Part shown: positions 1-8,565 of the stretch, in pieces
Position numbering within the stretch: the stretch's first letter is position 1
How the letters are laid out: each line of letters opens with the position of its first letter
Assembly (NCBI RefSeq): GCF_900104805.1
Contig: NZ_LT629751.1
Location: 2,337,001 to 2,401,000, forward strand
Length of the DNA stretch: 64,000 nt
Direction: 5' to 3'
Source: Pseudomonas oryzae
GTDB lineage: Bacteria > Pseudomonadota > Gammaproteobacteria > Pseudomonadales > Pseudomonadaceae
Notes under the pieces: model-generated
What the model was told of the DNA's origin: nothing
Seen by the model: the letters and a program-made list of their open reading frames with translations, nothing else
The model's database searches: none
Made by a program: the position numbers and the translations under genes

Positions 1-598
1 GCCGCGGGTAGAACTCGGCGACCGGGCCGAGGCAGAGCAGCGCCAGCGGTTCGGCGCCCTCCGGCAGGCCGAGCAGCTCGGCCAGGGCGATGGGGTCGAA
101 CAACGACACCCAGCCCATGCCGAGACCCTCGGCACGGGCGGCCAGCCAGAGGTTCTGGATCGCGCAGGACAGCGAGGCCAGATCCATCTGCGGCAGGGTG
201 CGCCGGCCGAAGATGAAGCGCTCGCGGCCGTCCATCAGGCAGGCCACCAGCAGCTCGGCGCTGTCCTCGACGCCCTCGACCTTGAGCCGCATGAACTCCT
301 CGCCGCGCTCGCCGAGCGCCTCGGCGGTGCGCAGCCGCTCGGCCTCGACCAGCGCGCGGATCCGCCGGCGCAGCGCGCGGTCGCTGATGCGGATGAACCG
401 CCACGGCTGCATCAGGCCGACGCTGGGCGCGTGGTGCGCGGCGTCGAGCAGGCGGGCGAGCAGCTCGGGCGCCACGCTGCCGCCACTGAAGTGGCGCATG
501 TCGCGGCGCTCGGCGATGGCGCGGTACACCGCGGCGCGCTCCACCGCGCTGAAGGCGTGGGCATTGGCGGCAGGCTCAGGGGGGATCTGGTCGGTCAT
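1..598 (-). CDS. bluB: 5,6-dimethylbenzimidazole synthase BluB (3' end cut by window edge)
   Basis: The minus-strand frame opens at ATG 598 and stays open to base 1, giving about 199 residues of a nitroreductase-fold protein; the C-terminus lies outside the window. Visible motifs are ERRDMRHF near residue 32 (FMN phosphate region), HHAPSVGLMQPWRF near residue 55 and GLGMGWVSLFDP near residue 159, all characteristic of BluB rather than general nitroreductases. BluB cleaves reduced FMN with oxygen to form the lower ligand of vitamin B12. It lies 42 bases downstream of cobB in the same orientation, so it should belong to the riboswitch-controlled cobalamin operon. Assignment to the family is firm. 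Confidence 0.9.
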   Translation of the reverse strand, partial: MTDQIPPEPAANAHAFSAVERAAVYRAIAERRDMRHFSGGSVAPELLARLLDAAHHAPSVGLMQPWRFIRISDRALRRRIRALVEAERLRTAEALGERGEEFMRLKVEGVEDSAELLVACLMDGRERFIFGRRTLPQMDLASLSCAIQNLWLAARAEGLGMGWVSLFDPIALAELLGLPEGAEPLALLCLGPVAEFYPR

Positions 599-640
599 GG
601 GCAGATGGGGCAGGCGCGGGACCTGCGGGGTCTCCGGGAG

Positions 641-1936
641 TCACGGGCGCAACAGCGCGGCGGCGGCGCGCGGCGCCGAGGGCAGGTAGAAGTGGATGTA
701 GCTGGCGGTCAGCCGGCCACTGCGGTACAGCGGCTCGCGCACGCGCCGGTAGTTGGGGCATTCGCCGTGGGCGATGGGCTCCAGCGTGCACTCCATGCTG
801 GAGTGGTGGTAGCTGTGCCCGCGCAGACGCTCGCCGTCCAGCTCGACCTCCTGCATGGCCAGGGTCACCCGCCTGGGCTGCATCTGCGCTTCACCCGGCA
901 GCAGGCCAAGCAGCTCGCCGCGCTGGCCGTCAAGGCCGGTCAGGCCGTCGAGCAGGTAAAGCATGCCGCCGCACTCGGCGAGGATCGGCTTGCCGGCGGC
1001 GTGGTGGGCGCGGATCGCCACGTGCATCGCCACGTTGCCGGCCAGTTGCTCCAGGTGCAGCTCCGGATAGCCCCCCGGCAGGTACAGGCTGTCGACCGCC
1101 GGCAACTGGCGGTCTTCGAGCGGCGAGAAGAATACCAGCTCGGCCCCCAGCGCGCGCAGCAGGTCGAGGTTGGCCGGGTAGACGAAGGCGAAGGCGGCAT
1201 CGCGGGCCACGCCGATGCGCACGCCGCGCAGCAACGGCGAGTGGCTGACCGGCTCCGGCGCGGCGAACTCGACCGGCGCCGGCAGATCGAGCCCGGCGCT
1301 GGCCGCCAGGGCGCTGGCCGCGGCATCCAGGCGGGCGTCGAGGTCGGCCAGCTCGGCGGCCTGCACCAGCCCCAGGTGGCGGCTGGGCAGTTCGATGGCG
1401 GCATCGCGCGGCAAGGCGCCGTACCAGGCGAGATGCGCCGGCAGGCAGTCGCGCAGGATCTCGCCGTGGCGGGCGCTGCCGACCCGGTTGGCCAGCACGC
1501 CGGCGAACGGCAGGTCGCGCTGGTAGCTGGCCAGACCGTGGGCGATGGCGGCGAAGGTCTGCGCCATGGCCGAGCCGTCGATCACCGCCAGCACCGGCAC
1601 GCCGAAGCGTCGCGCCAGGTCGGCGGCCGAGGGCGTACCGTCGAACAGCCCCATCACCCCCTCGATGAGGATCAGGTCGGCCTCCCCCGCCGCCTGCCAC
1701 AGGCGGCGACGGCACTCCTCCTCGCCGACCAGCCACAGGTCCAGCGCATCCACCGGCGCGCCGCAAGCACGGGCGAGAATCATCGGGTCGAGAAAGTCCG
1801 GCCCGCACTTGAACACCCGCACGCGGCGGCCCTGGTTGACATGGTGGCGGGCCAGGGCGGCGGTGACGGTAGTCTTGCCTTGCCCCGAGGCGGAAGCGGC
1901 GATCAGCAGGGCGGGGCACTGGCGGGAATTGTTCAT
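641..1936 (-). CDS. cobB: Cobyrinate / hydrogenobyrinate a,c-diamide synthase
   Basis: A 431-residue protein that amidates the a and c side chains of (hydrogeno)byrinate using glutamine and ATP. The N-terminal dethiobiotin-synthetase-like domain carries the P-loop SASGQGKTT near residue 15; the C-terminal class I glutamine amidotransferase domain shows GGYPELHLEQLA and the nucleophile context LAECGGMLYLLDG. I chose ATG 1936 over an upstream in-frame start because it places the P-loop at the usual distance from the N-terminus. It sits between cobO and bluB in the same orientation, consistent with the aerobic-type pathway of pseudomonads. Confidence 0.95.
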   Translation of the reverse strand: MNNSRQCPALLIAASASGQGKTTVTAALARHHVNQGRRVRVFKCGPDFLDPMILARACGAPVDALDLWLVGEEECRRRLWQAAGEADLILIEGVMGLFDGTPSAADLARRFGVPVLAVIDGSAMAQTFAAIAHGLASYQRDLPFAGVLANRVGSARHGEILRDCLPAHLAWYGALPRDAAIELPSRHLGLVQAAELADLDARLDAAASALAASAGLDLPAPVEFAAPEPVSHSPLLRGVRIGVARDAAFAFVYPANLDLLRALGAELVFFSPLEDRQLPAVDSLYLPGGYPELHLEQLAGNVAMHVAIRAHHAAGKPILAECGGMLYLLDGLTGLDGQRGELLGLLPGEAQMQPRRVTLAMQEVELDGERLRGHSYHHSSMECTLEPIAHGECPNYRRVREPLYRSGRLTASYIHFYLPSAPRAAAALLRP

Positions 1937-2048
1937 GGGTGACTCCATACGGACACGGACAGGCACGCATTCAGTTGCGCGCGGATTGCCTTGACTGACC
2001 CGCTGGTCGGGAAAAAATTCGCCCCTGCTGCCGCGACAAGCGTGCGCA

Positions 2049-2663
2049 TCAGAATTCCACCCCTCGCTGCGCCTTCACCCCGGCCCGGAAGGCGTGCTTG
2101 ACCAGACCGATCTCGCTGACCGTGTCGGCTGCCTCGATCAGCCCCGCCGGCGCACCGCGCCCGGTGACCACCACGTGCTGCAGCGGCGGCCGCGCGGCGA
2201 TGTCGGCCAGCACGCGGTCCAGCTGCAGGTAGCCGTACTTGAGGGCGATGTTCAGCTCGTCGAGCACCACCAGGGCGATCTGCGGATCCTGCAGCAGCTC
2301 GCGGGCCACCGCCCAGGCCTGTTCGGCCCTGTCCATGTCGCGCTGGCGGTCCTGGGTCTCCCAGGTGAAGCCCTCGCCCATCACGTGATAGCGCACCTCG
2401 TCGGGGAAGCGACGGAAGAAGGCTTCCTCGCCGGTACTCGCCGCGCCCTTGATGAACTGCACCACTCCGGCCCTGAGGCCATGGCCGAGGGTGCGCGCCA
2501 GCATGCCGAAGGCGGCGCTGCTCTTGCCCTTGCCGTTGCCGGTGTTGACCAGCAACAGGCCGCGCTCGTCGCTCGCCTCGGCGATCTTCGCGTCGACCAC
2601 CGCCTTCTTGCGCTGCATGCGCGCCTTGTGCCGCGCGTCGCGCTCCAGCTCCGCGCTGCTCAT
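2049..2663 (-). CDS. cobO: Cob(I)yrinic acid a,c-diamide adenosyltransferase
   Basis: A 204-residue ATP:corrinoid adenosyltransferase of the CobO/BtuR (CobA) family, which adds the 5'-deoxyadenosyl group to cobalt. The P-loop NTGNGKGKSS lies near residue 38 and VVLDELNIALKYGY near residue 124 is the family signature. ATG 2663 is chosen because GGAGG lies a few bases upstream and the longer open frame upstream has no family-like sequence. The start codon overlaps the stop of a small upstream ORF as ATGA, suggesting translational coupling. cobB follows after a 112-base gap. Confidence 0.95.
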   Translation of the reverse strand: MSSAELERDARHKARMQRKKAVVDAKIAEASDERGLLLVNTGNGKGKSSAAFGMLARTLGHGLRAGVVQFIKGAASTGEEAFFRRFPDEVRYHVMGEGFTWETQDRQRDMDRAEQAWAVARELLQDPQIALVVLDELNIALKYGYLQLDRVLADIAARPPLQHVVVTGRGAPAGLIEAADTVSEIGLVKHAFRAGVKAQRGVEF

Positions 2664-2842
2664 CGGCTCGCCTCCGCGCCACGGCCCTGCGCCCTGAACT
2701 GACCGGCGGCCAGCAGGAGGCAGACGCCGCTCGAGCCGAGCAGGCAGGCCAACTGCAGTTCGAGCTGGCGGTCGACCGCCCGGGAAAGGGGAATTGCACC
2801 GCACAGCGGGATCGCTGCCGGCGCCAGAAGGGCTTTGCTCAT
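2660..2842 (-). CDS. Small ORF between the cobalamin riboswitch and cobO, unknown function
   Basis: A 60-codon ORF starting at ATG 2842 with a purine-rich GAGAG stretch upstream. Residues 26-47 (LELQLACLLGSSGVCLLLAA) could form one membrane segment; the C-terminal tail is basic. It is the first frame after the riboswitch and ends in a four-base ATGA overlap with cobO, so its translation could set cobO expression. I do not recognise a family. It may be a short leader or membrane peptide, a remnant of a longer cobalt-related gene, or chance. The overlap is the main argument for it being real. Confidence 0.4.
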   Translation of the reverse strand: MSKALLAPAAIPLCGAIPLSRAVDRQLELQLACLLGSSGVCLLLAAGQFRAQGRGAEASR

Positions 2843-2980
2843 CGCTCACTCTCTGCATCGCGCTCACCCGCGCGGCCAGGATTGCGGGAGGCATGCAGAG
2901 GACGTGACGACGAGCGGACGACAACCACAGGGAGAGGCCGCCCACCCGACGGGTAGCGCCCTCCGCGATACCGTGGATGC

Positions 2981-3230
2981 GACAGGCCGGTCTCCGGGCT
3001 CGCGAGTGGAACCCTGGGGGTTCCCGAAGCCGCGCCTTCCCATGTCCTTACCGGACACAGTGGCTGGCTGCTGGCGAAAAGCGTTCGCGCTTCTCGTCAG
3101 CGGCCGAGCGGTTTCTCCACTCGCCTACCGTTGCGGGGGCAGCGCCGGATTGGCATATAAACTGCAGGGATATATGCGCACCGGCTTCCCTGTTTCACCC
3201 TCCCGAGCCGTGACTGGGGGGCACCTGAAG
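2981..3230 (-). promoter_or_regulatory. Cobalamin (B12) riboswitch
   Basis: Read on the minus strand the region shows the conserved cobalamin riboswitch elements in order: GAAACAGGGAAGCCGGTG near 3207-3190, the AATCCGGCGCTGCCCCCGCA block near 3155, AGGCGAGTGGAG, the GCCACTGTG segment near 3065, CATGGGAAGGC near 3040, and the closing GAGCCCGGAGACCGGCCTGTC strand ending at 2981. It lies just upstream of the small ORF, cobO, cobB and bluB and would shut the operon down when adenosylcobalamin is plentiful. Confidence 0.95.
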
Positions 3231-3536
3231 CAGGGCGGGAAGGTTAGAGGGTGAGAAAGGGAACGTCAAATAAACGTCGCCGATAATGGCAGAAAAATAT
3301 CGGCAACATCTTCACAACCCCAGCGTCCTGCAATAAAGTCCATGCCGTGGCCATGGTTTTTCCCGGAACCGTGATGCCAGACAGGTTCCGTGCAGTCGAC
3401 GGCCGAGATCTTCCGAACCATCCCGCAGAGGCGCAGCAAAGTCTGCGGACCTGAAGCTGAGACCTACGCCTGGGGACGGGATCGCCGCGGTCCTGCCCGC
3501 AGGTCTATAGCGAAGTTCATACAGAGGAAAATCCAC
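3231..3536. other. Divergent intergenic region, no gene seen
   Basis: This stretch separates the minus-strand cobalamin operon from the plus-strand hemerythrin gene and must hold both promoters. It contains a perfect 7-bp inverted repeat, GCCGATA at about 3281 and TATCGGC at about 3300, separated by an A-rich loop. I see no convincing ORF; long frames crossing it are extensions of the neighbours. Confidence 0.5.
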
Positions 3537-3986
3537 ATGGGGTTTGTCATATCCTGGTCAGCCGAATTCGCCACCGGCATCGACATCATCGATGAACAGC
3601 ACAAGCGGATTTTTGAGTATTTGTCCGAAATCGACCACGCGATCAAGGCCAAGTCGACCAGCGAAGTCGAGTATGTGCTCAAGGCCCTGCTGGATTATGC
3701 GGTGTCCCACAACACCTTCGAGGAAAGCCTGATGGAGAAGGCCGGCTATCCCATGCTGGAAGCCCACCACCAGGTGCATGAAGCCTTCAAGAATCGCGCC
3801 CAGGACTACGTCAAGCGCCTGGCTGCCGGCGAGGACCACTTCCGCCTGGCCCGCGAGGTGCGTACCGATATCGGCCTGTGGCTGACCAACCACATCAAGC
3901 GCGACGACAAGCACTATGTGCCCTTCGTCAAGAAGAGCCTTGACGGCGGTTTCGTTTCCCGGATGCTAGGCAAGTTCTTCGGCTGA
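3537..3986 (+). CDS. Bacteriohemerythrin, first tandem copy
   Basis: A 149-residue hemerythrin-like oxygen-binding protein with a non-heme di-iron centre. The complete ligand set is visible: H22 (DEQHKR), H58 and E62 (HNTFEE), H77 and H81 (HHQVH), H119 and D124 (HIKRDD). The start at ATG 3537 is preceded by AGAGGAAA and gives the normal family length. A close paralogue lies 378 bases downstream in the same orientation. Such proteins store or deliver O2 or sense it in low-oxygen environments; which applies here cannot be read from sequence. No signal peptide or fused signalling domain is present, so it should be cytoplasmic. Confidence 0.95.
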   Translation: MGFVISWSAEFATGIDIIDEQHKRIFEYLSEIDHAIKAKSTSEVEYVLKALLDYAVSHNTFEESLMEKAGYPMLEAHHQVHEAFKNRAQDYVKRLAAGEDHFRLAREVRTDIGLWLTNHIKRDDKHYVPFVKKSLDGGFVSRMLGKFFG

Positions 3987-4364
3987 GCCGTCGCCGGCGC
4001 GGGATGCGCCTGTCAGCGAGCCGAATACGGCGCACCCAGCCGGTGCGCCAGCAAAAACAAGGCACCGCGAGAGTGCCGGGGTGATTCCCTTGAAAACAAA
4101 CAGAACAACAAGAGAGAACAATCCGATGAACTTTACCTGCCGTAGGTCTATTCCCGCCGTCTCCGCCGTATCCTCCCCGGGAGACACCCCGCAAGAAATC
4201 GCTTTGCGTTGCAGTTGAGCTACTGATTGTCATACAGCCAGCACAGCTGGCGCTCAGCGCCTGAGCATTCGCACGTCTTGCGCCCCGGAACGGGGCAGGT
4301 TCGCAATGCAACTCCAGCGCCACGCCAGTCTGATTCAACCGTTCAAGGAACAAGGAATCGACGC
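3987..4364. other. Spacer between the two hemerythrin genes
   Basis: The 378-base gap between the paralogues has a perfect hairpin GGCGCACC / GGTGCGCC at 4029-4049 with a 5-base loop but no T-run after it. A run GAACAACAAGAGAGAACA precedes a 30-codon ORF at 4126 (listed separately). The composition is less GC-rich around 4085-4150 than in the flanking genes. Nothing else is recognised. Confidence 0.4.
4126..4218 (+). CDS. Possible 30-residue ORF between the hemerythrin genes
   Basis: ATG 4126 is preceded by AAGAGAG at a usable ribosome-binding distance and the frame runs 30 codons to TGA 4216-4218. The peptide begins MNFTCRRSIPAV and has no recognised motif. It could be a leader peptide for the second hemerythrin, a degraded gene start, or chance. 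Support is only the plausible translation start. Confidence 0.2.
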   Translation: MNFTCRRSIPAVSAVSSPGDTPQEIALRCS

Positions 4365-4814
4365 ATGAGCTATGTCATCACCTGGACTGCCGAGTTCGAA
4401 ACAGGCATCGACATCATCGACGACCAACACAGGCGCATCTTCGAGTATCTGGAAGAGATCGACCACGCCATCAAGACCCAGAATGTCGAGGAAGTCGAGC
4501 ACGTGATCAAGTCGCTGATCGACTATGCGATCTCCCACAACACCTTCGAGGAGAGTCTGATGGAGCGGGCGGGTTATCCGATGCTGGAGGCGCACCATCA
4601 GGTCCACGAAGCCTTCAAGGCCCGCGCCCACTCCTATCACGAGCGCCTCAACAGCGGCGAGGACACCTTCCGCGTGGCCCGCGAAGTGCGCACCGATATC
4701 GGCCTGTGGCTGACCAACCACATCAAGCGCGACGACAAGCACTATGTCTCGTTCGTCAAGCGCAACATCGAGGGCGGCTTCATCTCGCGCATGCTGGGCA
4801 AGTTCTTCGGCTGA
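4365..4814 (+). CDS. Bacteriohemerythrin, second tandem copy
   Basis: A 149-residue paralogue of the upstream gene with identical length and the same ligands: H22 (DDQHRR), H58/E62 (HNTFEE), H77/H81, H119 and D124 (HIKRDD). The two proteins differ mainly in the second half of helix A, in the segment after HEAF and in the C-terminal tail, yet both end in RMLGKFFG. The start ATG 4365 follows AAGGAACAAGGAATC. The pair looks like an old tandem duplication that kept both iron centres, so both copies are probably functional. Confidence 0.95.
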   Translation: MSYVITWTAEFETGIDIIDDQHRRIFEYLEEIDHAIKTQNVEEVEHVIKSLIDYAISHNTFEESLMERAGYPMLEAHHQVHEAFKARAHSYHERLNSGEDTFRVAREVRTDIGLWLTNHIKRDDKHYVSFVKRNIEGGFISRMLGKFFG

Positions 4815-4868
4815 GCGCCCGGCAAGACCAGGGCCGGCATACGGCCGGCTCCTGGCACGCACTTCCGA

Positions 4869-5195
4869 TCAGTTGACGCTCAGTCGCGCGCGGTTCTTCT
4901 CCAGCGTGGCGGCGCCGATCCCCTTCACTTCCAGCAACTCATCCACCGAGGTGAATGCACCATTCGCCTGACGGTATTCGACGATAGCGCGCGCCTTGGC
5001 CTCGCCGATGCCGTCGAGCTCACGTGCCAGGGTTTCGGCATCGGCGCTGTTCAGATCGACTCTTGCTGGCGATACCGCGGCCGGCGCTGTTACTGCCGCC
5101 GGCTGGGAGGCGCTGGCGGGTTCGGCGGCGGCAGCAGTCAGGGAAAAACCGGAAAGCAGGGCAAACAGCACTGCACAAAGACGCAGTTTCGGCAT
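4869..5195 (-). CDS. ComEA-like helix-hairpin-helix protein, exported
   Basis: A 108-residue protein with an N-terminal signal peptide (KLRLCAVLFALLSGFSLTAAAA), an Ala/Pro-rich linker and a C-terminal double helix-hairpin-helix domain (VDLNSADAETLARELDGIG ... LLEVKGIGAATLEKNRARL). This is the DNA-binding module of ComEA, which holds incoming DNA in the periplasm during transformation. I use ATG 5195 because AAGGAA lies at good spacing from it; an in-frame TTG nine bases upstream is too close to that site. The binding domain is visible; a role in DNA uptake is inferred from the family. Confidence 0.85.
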   Translation of the reverse strand: MPKLRLCAVLFALLSGFSLTAAAAEPASASQPAAVTAPAAVSPARVDLNSADAETLARELDGIGEAKARAIVEYRQANGAFTSVDELLEVKGIGAATLEKNRARLSVN

Positions 5196-5288
5196 GATCG
5201 ACAATTCCTTGTGTCGGTTGACGGGGCCGCCGCAACTTCCGGGCGGCCAGACGAAACTAAATCAGGGCCGCGCAAAGTCAATCGCAAG

Positions 5289-5307
5289 TCCATGTAAAAA
5301 ACATGGA
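5289..5307. repeat. Perfect 7-bp inverted repeat around an A5 core
   Basis: TCCATGT and ACATGGA flank AAAAA in the AT-rich gap between the divergent comEA-like gene and the small hypothetical gene. The symmetry and position suggest an operator, but no known regulator consensus is recognised. Confidence 0.4.
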
Positions 5308-5411
5308 AATACTCATATATTGATCCAGTCGACATTTGCGCGCCGCAGCCGGCTGCTGGCAGAATCCGCCGCGCAACTCTGCAACCATCACCACAGTCCG
5401 CATCACCGTTT

Positions 5412-5618
5412 ATGCACAACCCGAAAGACTTGCTGCGCGCACAACTGGCCCAGGCGGTCGAACAATTCCAGAGCGAACAACAGGGCGAAATCACCCTTTA
5501 CGCAGCGCAACTGGCGCCAGAAAAGCGCCCATGGCGCAAGAAGAGCAGCGTGCAAGACGAAGTGTTCGCCCGGGAACTCGACAACCTGCGCCAGCATAAC
5601 GCCGAAACACGAGACTGA
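5412..5618 (+). CDS. Small hypothetical protein upstream of a methyltransferase gene
   Basis: A 68-residue, highly charged, largely helical protein (MHNPKDLLRAQLAQAVEQF ... ELDNLRQHNAETRD) without signal peptide or membrane segment. It ends seven bases before the next start codon, so the two genes are almost certainly co-transcribed. I do not recognise a named family. No strong ribosome-binding site is visible before ATG 5412, but codon use is typical of the genome. The protein lacks Cys and metal-binding patterns. Confidence 0.65.
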   Translation: MHNPKDLLRAQLAQAVEQFQSEQQGEITLYAAQLAPEKRPWRKKSSVQDEVFARELDNLRQHNAETRD

Positions 5619-5625
5619 TCCGGCC

Positions 5626-6285
5626 ATGAGTCCCAACCACGAACAGGTCCGCGCCGGCCAGGCGGTCTACAGCCGGCGCACACTGCCCCTATACGACTTC
5701 GTGGTACTGGGCGTCTCCAACCGCTTCGTCTGGAAGTGCCCGACGCCGCGCCTGGTCACGCACTACGACCGCCACGTGTCGGCCAACCACTTGGACGTCG
5801 GAGTCGGCACCGGCTACTTCCTCGATCGCTGCCGCTTTCCGCTCGCGCGGCCGCGCGTGGCGCTGATGGATCTCAATCCGGCCTCGCTGGACCATGCGGC
5901 GCGACGCATCGCCCGCTACCGGCCGGACACCTGGCGGTGCAACGTGCTGGAGCCCATCGATCTCCCCGCCGCGTCCTTCGACTCCATCGGCATCAACTAC
6001 CTGCTGCACTGCCTGCCGGGCAGCATCGCCGACAAGGCCGTGGTGTTCGATCACCTCAAGCCGTTGCTGAAACCGGGCGCCTGCCTGTTCGGCGCCACCC
6101 TGCTGCACGGTGGCGTGCCGCGCAGCGCCGCCGCCCGCGGCCTGATGGCGCTGTACAACCGCAAGGGCATCTTCGCCAACCGCGCGGACGACCTGGATGG
6201 CCTGCGCCAGGCGCTGGAACGCCGCTTCAGTGACGTCCGCCTGGAGGTGGTCGGCTGCGCCGCGCTGTTCGTCGCCCGGGTTTGA
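5626..6285 (+). CDS. Class I SAM-dependent methyltransferase
   Basis: A 219-residue Rossmann-fold methyltransferase. The SAM-binding motif I is HLDVGVGTGYFLDR near residue 48, motif II MDLNPASLDHA near residue 78 and the post-strand motif SFDSIGINYLLHCLPG near residue 117. ATG 5626 is chosen because it follows the stop of the small upstream gene by seven bases and gives a complete N-terminal helix (SRRTLPLYDFVVLGVSNRFVW). The substrate is not deducible; the fold resembles small-molecule or lipid methyltransferases more than RNA-modifying ones. It probably forms a two-gene operon with the preceding small ORF. Confidence 0.85.
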   Translation: MSPNHEQVRAGQAVYSRRTLPLYDFVVLGVSNRFVWKCPTPRLVTHYDRHVSANHLDVGVGTGYFLDRCRFPLARPRVALMDLNPASLDHAARRIARYRPDTWRCNVLEPIDLPAASFDSIGINYLLHCLPGSIADKAVVFDHLKPLLKPGACLFGATLLHGGVPRSAAARGLMALYNRKGIFANRADDLDGLRQALERRFSDVRLEVVGCAALFVARV

Positions 6286-6483
6286 TCGCTCTGCGGAGCC
6301 ACCGCACGCGTCGTTCCGCCTGAGCTACGCTGATCTGCACGGCAACGCGCAACAACTCATGGCACCACGACGGCGCCCTCTCGATGCACCGGACCTGCAA
6401 CGGCCTTGCCGCGACAGGCCGGACACGCCCCTACCGCGATCCCGGCCATACCTGGTTACCGGAAGCAGCGGAGGTTCGCGTCC

Positions 6484-8550
6484 ATGCTCACTCGACGTAC
6501 CTTTCTCAAGTACACCGGCGGCACCACTCTCACCCTGTTCGCGCTGAACAAGCTCGGCGTGTCCGTCGCCCTCGCCCAGATCCCCGGCGGCAGCCTCGAT
6601 CCCCTGGCGATCCCCAAGTACCAGACACCGCTGCTGATCCCACCGGTGATGCCCAAGGCCGGGCGCATCACCCAGCGCGGCGGCAAGCAGGTGGACTACT
6701 ACGAGATCTCGATGAAGCAGTTCGCCCAGCAGATTCTCCCTGCCGGCCTGCCGGCGACCACGGTGTGGGGTTACGGCGCGGTGACCTCGCTAAACAAGCA
6801 GGGCCTGCTGCTGCACAACGCGCCGTCGCTGACCATCGAAGCCAGCTGGAACACGCCGGTACGGGTGAAGTGGATCAACAACCTCAAGGACAGCGCCGGC
6901 AACTACCTGCCGCACCTGCTGCCGGTGGACCCCACGTTGCACTGGGCCAACCCGCCCGGTGGTGAAAGCGGCCGCGACACCCGACCGAACTTCGCCAGTA
7001 CCCCCACACCCTACACCGGGCCGGTACCGATGATCACCCACGTGCACGGCGCGGTGGGTGTGGGTGACGAGAGCGATGGCTACGCCGAAGCCTGGTACCT
7101 GCCGGAGGCGAACGACATCCCGGCCGGCTACGCCAGCCAGGGCACCTGGTACGCGTTTTTCGCCAGCAAGGCGCAGGCTGCCTTTGGCGTCAACTGGGGC
7201 CCGGGATTCGCCACCTTCCAGTACCCAAACCTCAACCGCGCCTCGACTATCTGGTACCACGACCACACCCTGGGCATGACCCGCCTCAACGTGTACGCCG
7301 GCCCGGCGGGTTTCTACCTCCTCCGCGGCGGACCGGCAGGCGACAAGGCGGTGCTCGACAGCCGCTACGGCAGCATCGCCGTGCTGCCCGGGCCCGCGCC
7401 CAGGGAAGGCGACCGCTTCCCGCCGAACAAGACCTACCGCGAGATCCCCATTGCCATCCAGGACCGCTCGTTCAACGCCGATGGTTCGCTGTTCTATCCG
7501 GACAGCAGGTCCTTCTTCGACGACGTAGAGGGTCCGTACATCCCCACCACCGACATCTCGCCGATGTGGAACCCGGAATTCTTCGGCAACACCATCATGG
7601 TCAACGGCAATACCTGGCCCTTCCACACCGTCGAGCAGGCCCGTTACCGCCTGCGCCTGCTCAACGGCTGTCTGTCGCGCTTCCTGATCCTCGACTTCAG
7701 CCAGATTCCCGGCGTCGAGGTGTGGCAGATCGGTAACGAGGGCGGCTTCCTCGTCGCGCCGGTGAACCTCAGCGCCGACCATGGCAACCGCCTGCTGATG
7801 GCGCCGGCCGAACGCGCCGACCTGATCGTCGACTTCAGCAATGTGCCGGTCGGTAACTACATCCTCGGTAACCTCGGTCCGGACGAGCCGTTCGGCGGCG
7901 GCCAGCCCGACCTGGACTTCCCGCCGGCCGATCCGGCCTCCACTGGTCAGGTCATGGAGTTTCGTGTGGTGCTGGCGCTGGCTCCAGACCCGAGCACGCC
8001 GCCGGCGTTCCTGCAGCTACCGGCCCTCGCTCCGCTGCCGGAGGCAAGCGTCACCCGCCACCTGGCGCTGGTCGAGATGATGTCGGAGTTCTTCGAGGAT
8101 GCGCCGGCGGAAGCGCGCCTGGGCCCCCTCGACGGTGATCCCAACACCGATCCGGTGGTGTGGAACGGGCTGATGTGGGAGGAGCCGGTGACCGAAAATC
8201 CGGCAACGGGGAGCACCGAAGTCTGGGAGCTCTACAACACCACAGGTGACGCCCACCCGATCCATATCCACGAGATCGTATTCGAGGTCATCAACCGCCA
8301 GGACATCCTGGTCGACGAGGAGAACCACACCGTGCAGGTGCTACCCGGCTCCGCGCCCGCACCGGCCGAACCGTGGGAAATCGGCCTCAAGGACACCGTG
8401 ATCGCCTTCCCCGGCCAGGTCACCCGGCTGCGCATGCGGTTCCCCACCCCCGGGCAGTTCGTCTGGCACTGCCACCTGGTCGAGCACGAGGACAACGAGA
8501 TGATGCGTCCCTTCCGCATCGGCCCGCTGCAACCAGGCCAGCCGGAATAG
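6484..8550 (+). CDS. Multicopper oxidase, Tat-exported, CotA / bilirubin-oxidase type
   Basis: A 688-residue laccase-like oxidase. The N-terminus MLTRRTFLKYTGG is a twin-arginine signal followed by a hydrophobic stretch ending near ALAQ. Copper-binding blocks appear in order: HVHGAVGVGDE and WYHDHTLGMTRLN in the N-terminal cupredoxin domain, then HPIHIHEIVFEV and WHCHLVEHEDNEMM in the C-terminal domain, giving the type 1 site (H, C, H, M) and the trinuclear ligands. It should fold in the cytoplasm and act in the periplasm, oxidising phenolic or metal substrates with reduction of O2 to water. No copper-regulatory genes lie beside it, so a dedicated role in copper resistance is not evident. Confidence 0.92.
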   Translation: MLTRRTFLKYTGGTTLTLFALNKLGVSVALAQIPGGSLDPLAIPKYQTPLLIPPVMPKAGRITQRGGKQVDYYEISMKQFAQQILPAGLPATTVWGYGAVTSLNKQGLLLHNAPSLTIEASWNTPVRVKWINNLKDSAGNYLPHLLPVDPTLHWANPPGGESGRDTRPNFASTPTPYTGPVPMITHVHGAVGVGDESDGYAEAWYLPEANDIPAGYASQGTWYAFFASKAQAAFGVNWGPGFATFQYPNLNRASTIWYHDHTLGMTRLNVYAGPAGFYLLRGGPAGDKAVLDSRYGSIAVLPGPAPREGDRFPPNKTYREIPIAIQDRSFNADGSLFYPDSRSFFDDVEGPYIPTTDISPMWNPEFFGNTIMVNGNTWPFHTVEQARYRLRLLNGCLSRFLILDFSQIPGVEVWQIGNEGGFLVAPVNLSADHGNRLLMAPAERADLIVDFSNVPVGNYILGNLGPDEPFGGGQPDLDFPPADPASTGQVMEFRVVLALAPDPSTPPAFLQLPALAPLPEASVTRHLALVEMMSEFFEDAPAEARLGPLDGDPNTDPVVWNGLMWEEPVTENPATGSTEVWELYNTTGDAHPIHIHEIVFEVINRQDILVDEENHTVQVLPGSAPAPAEPWEIGLKDTVIAFPGQVTRLRMRFPTPGQFVWHCHLVEHEDNEMMRPFRIGPLQPGQPE

Positions 8551-8565
8551 CGCAGGCAGCCGCGC

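Noticed and set aside
431-1942. Long plus-strand open frame (503 codons) over cobB
   Set aside because: It is the antisense shadow of cobB; its translation is Gln/Arg/Gly-rich with no family motif, as expected in GC-rich DNA.
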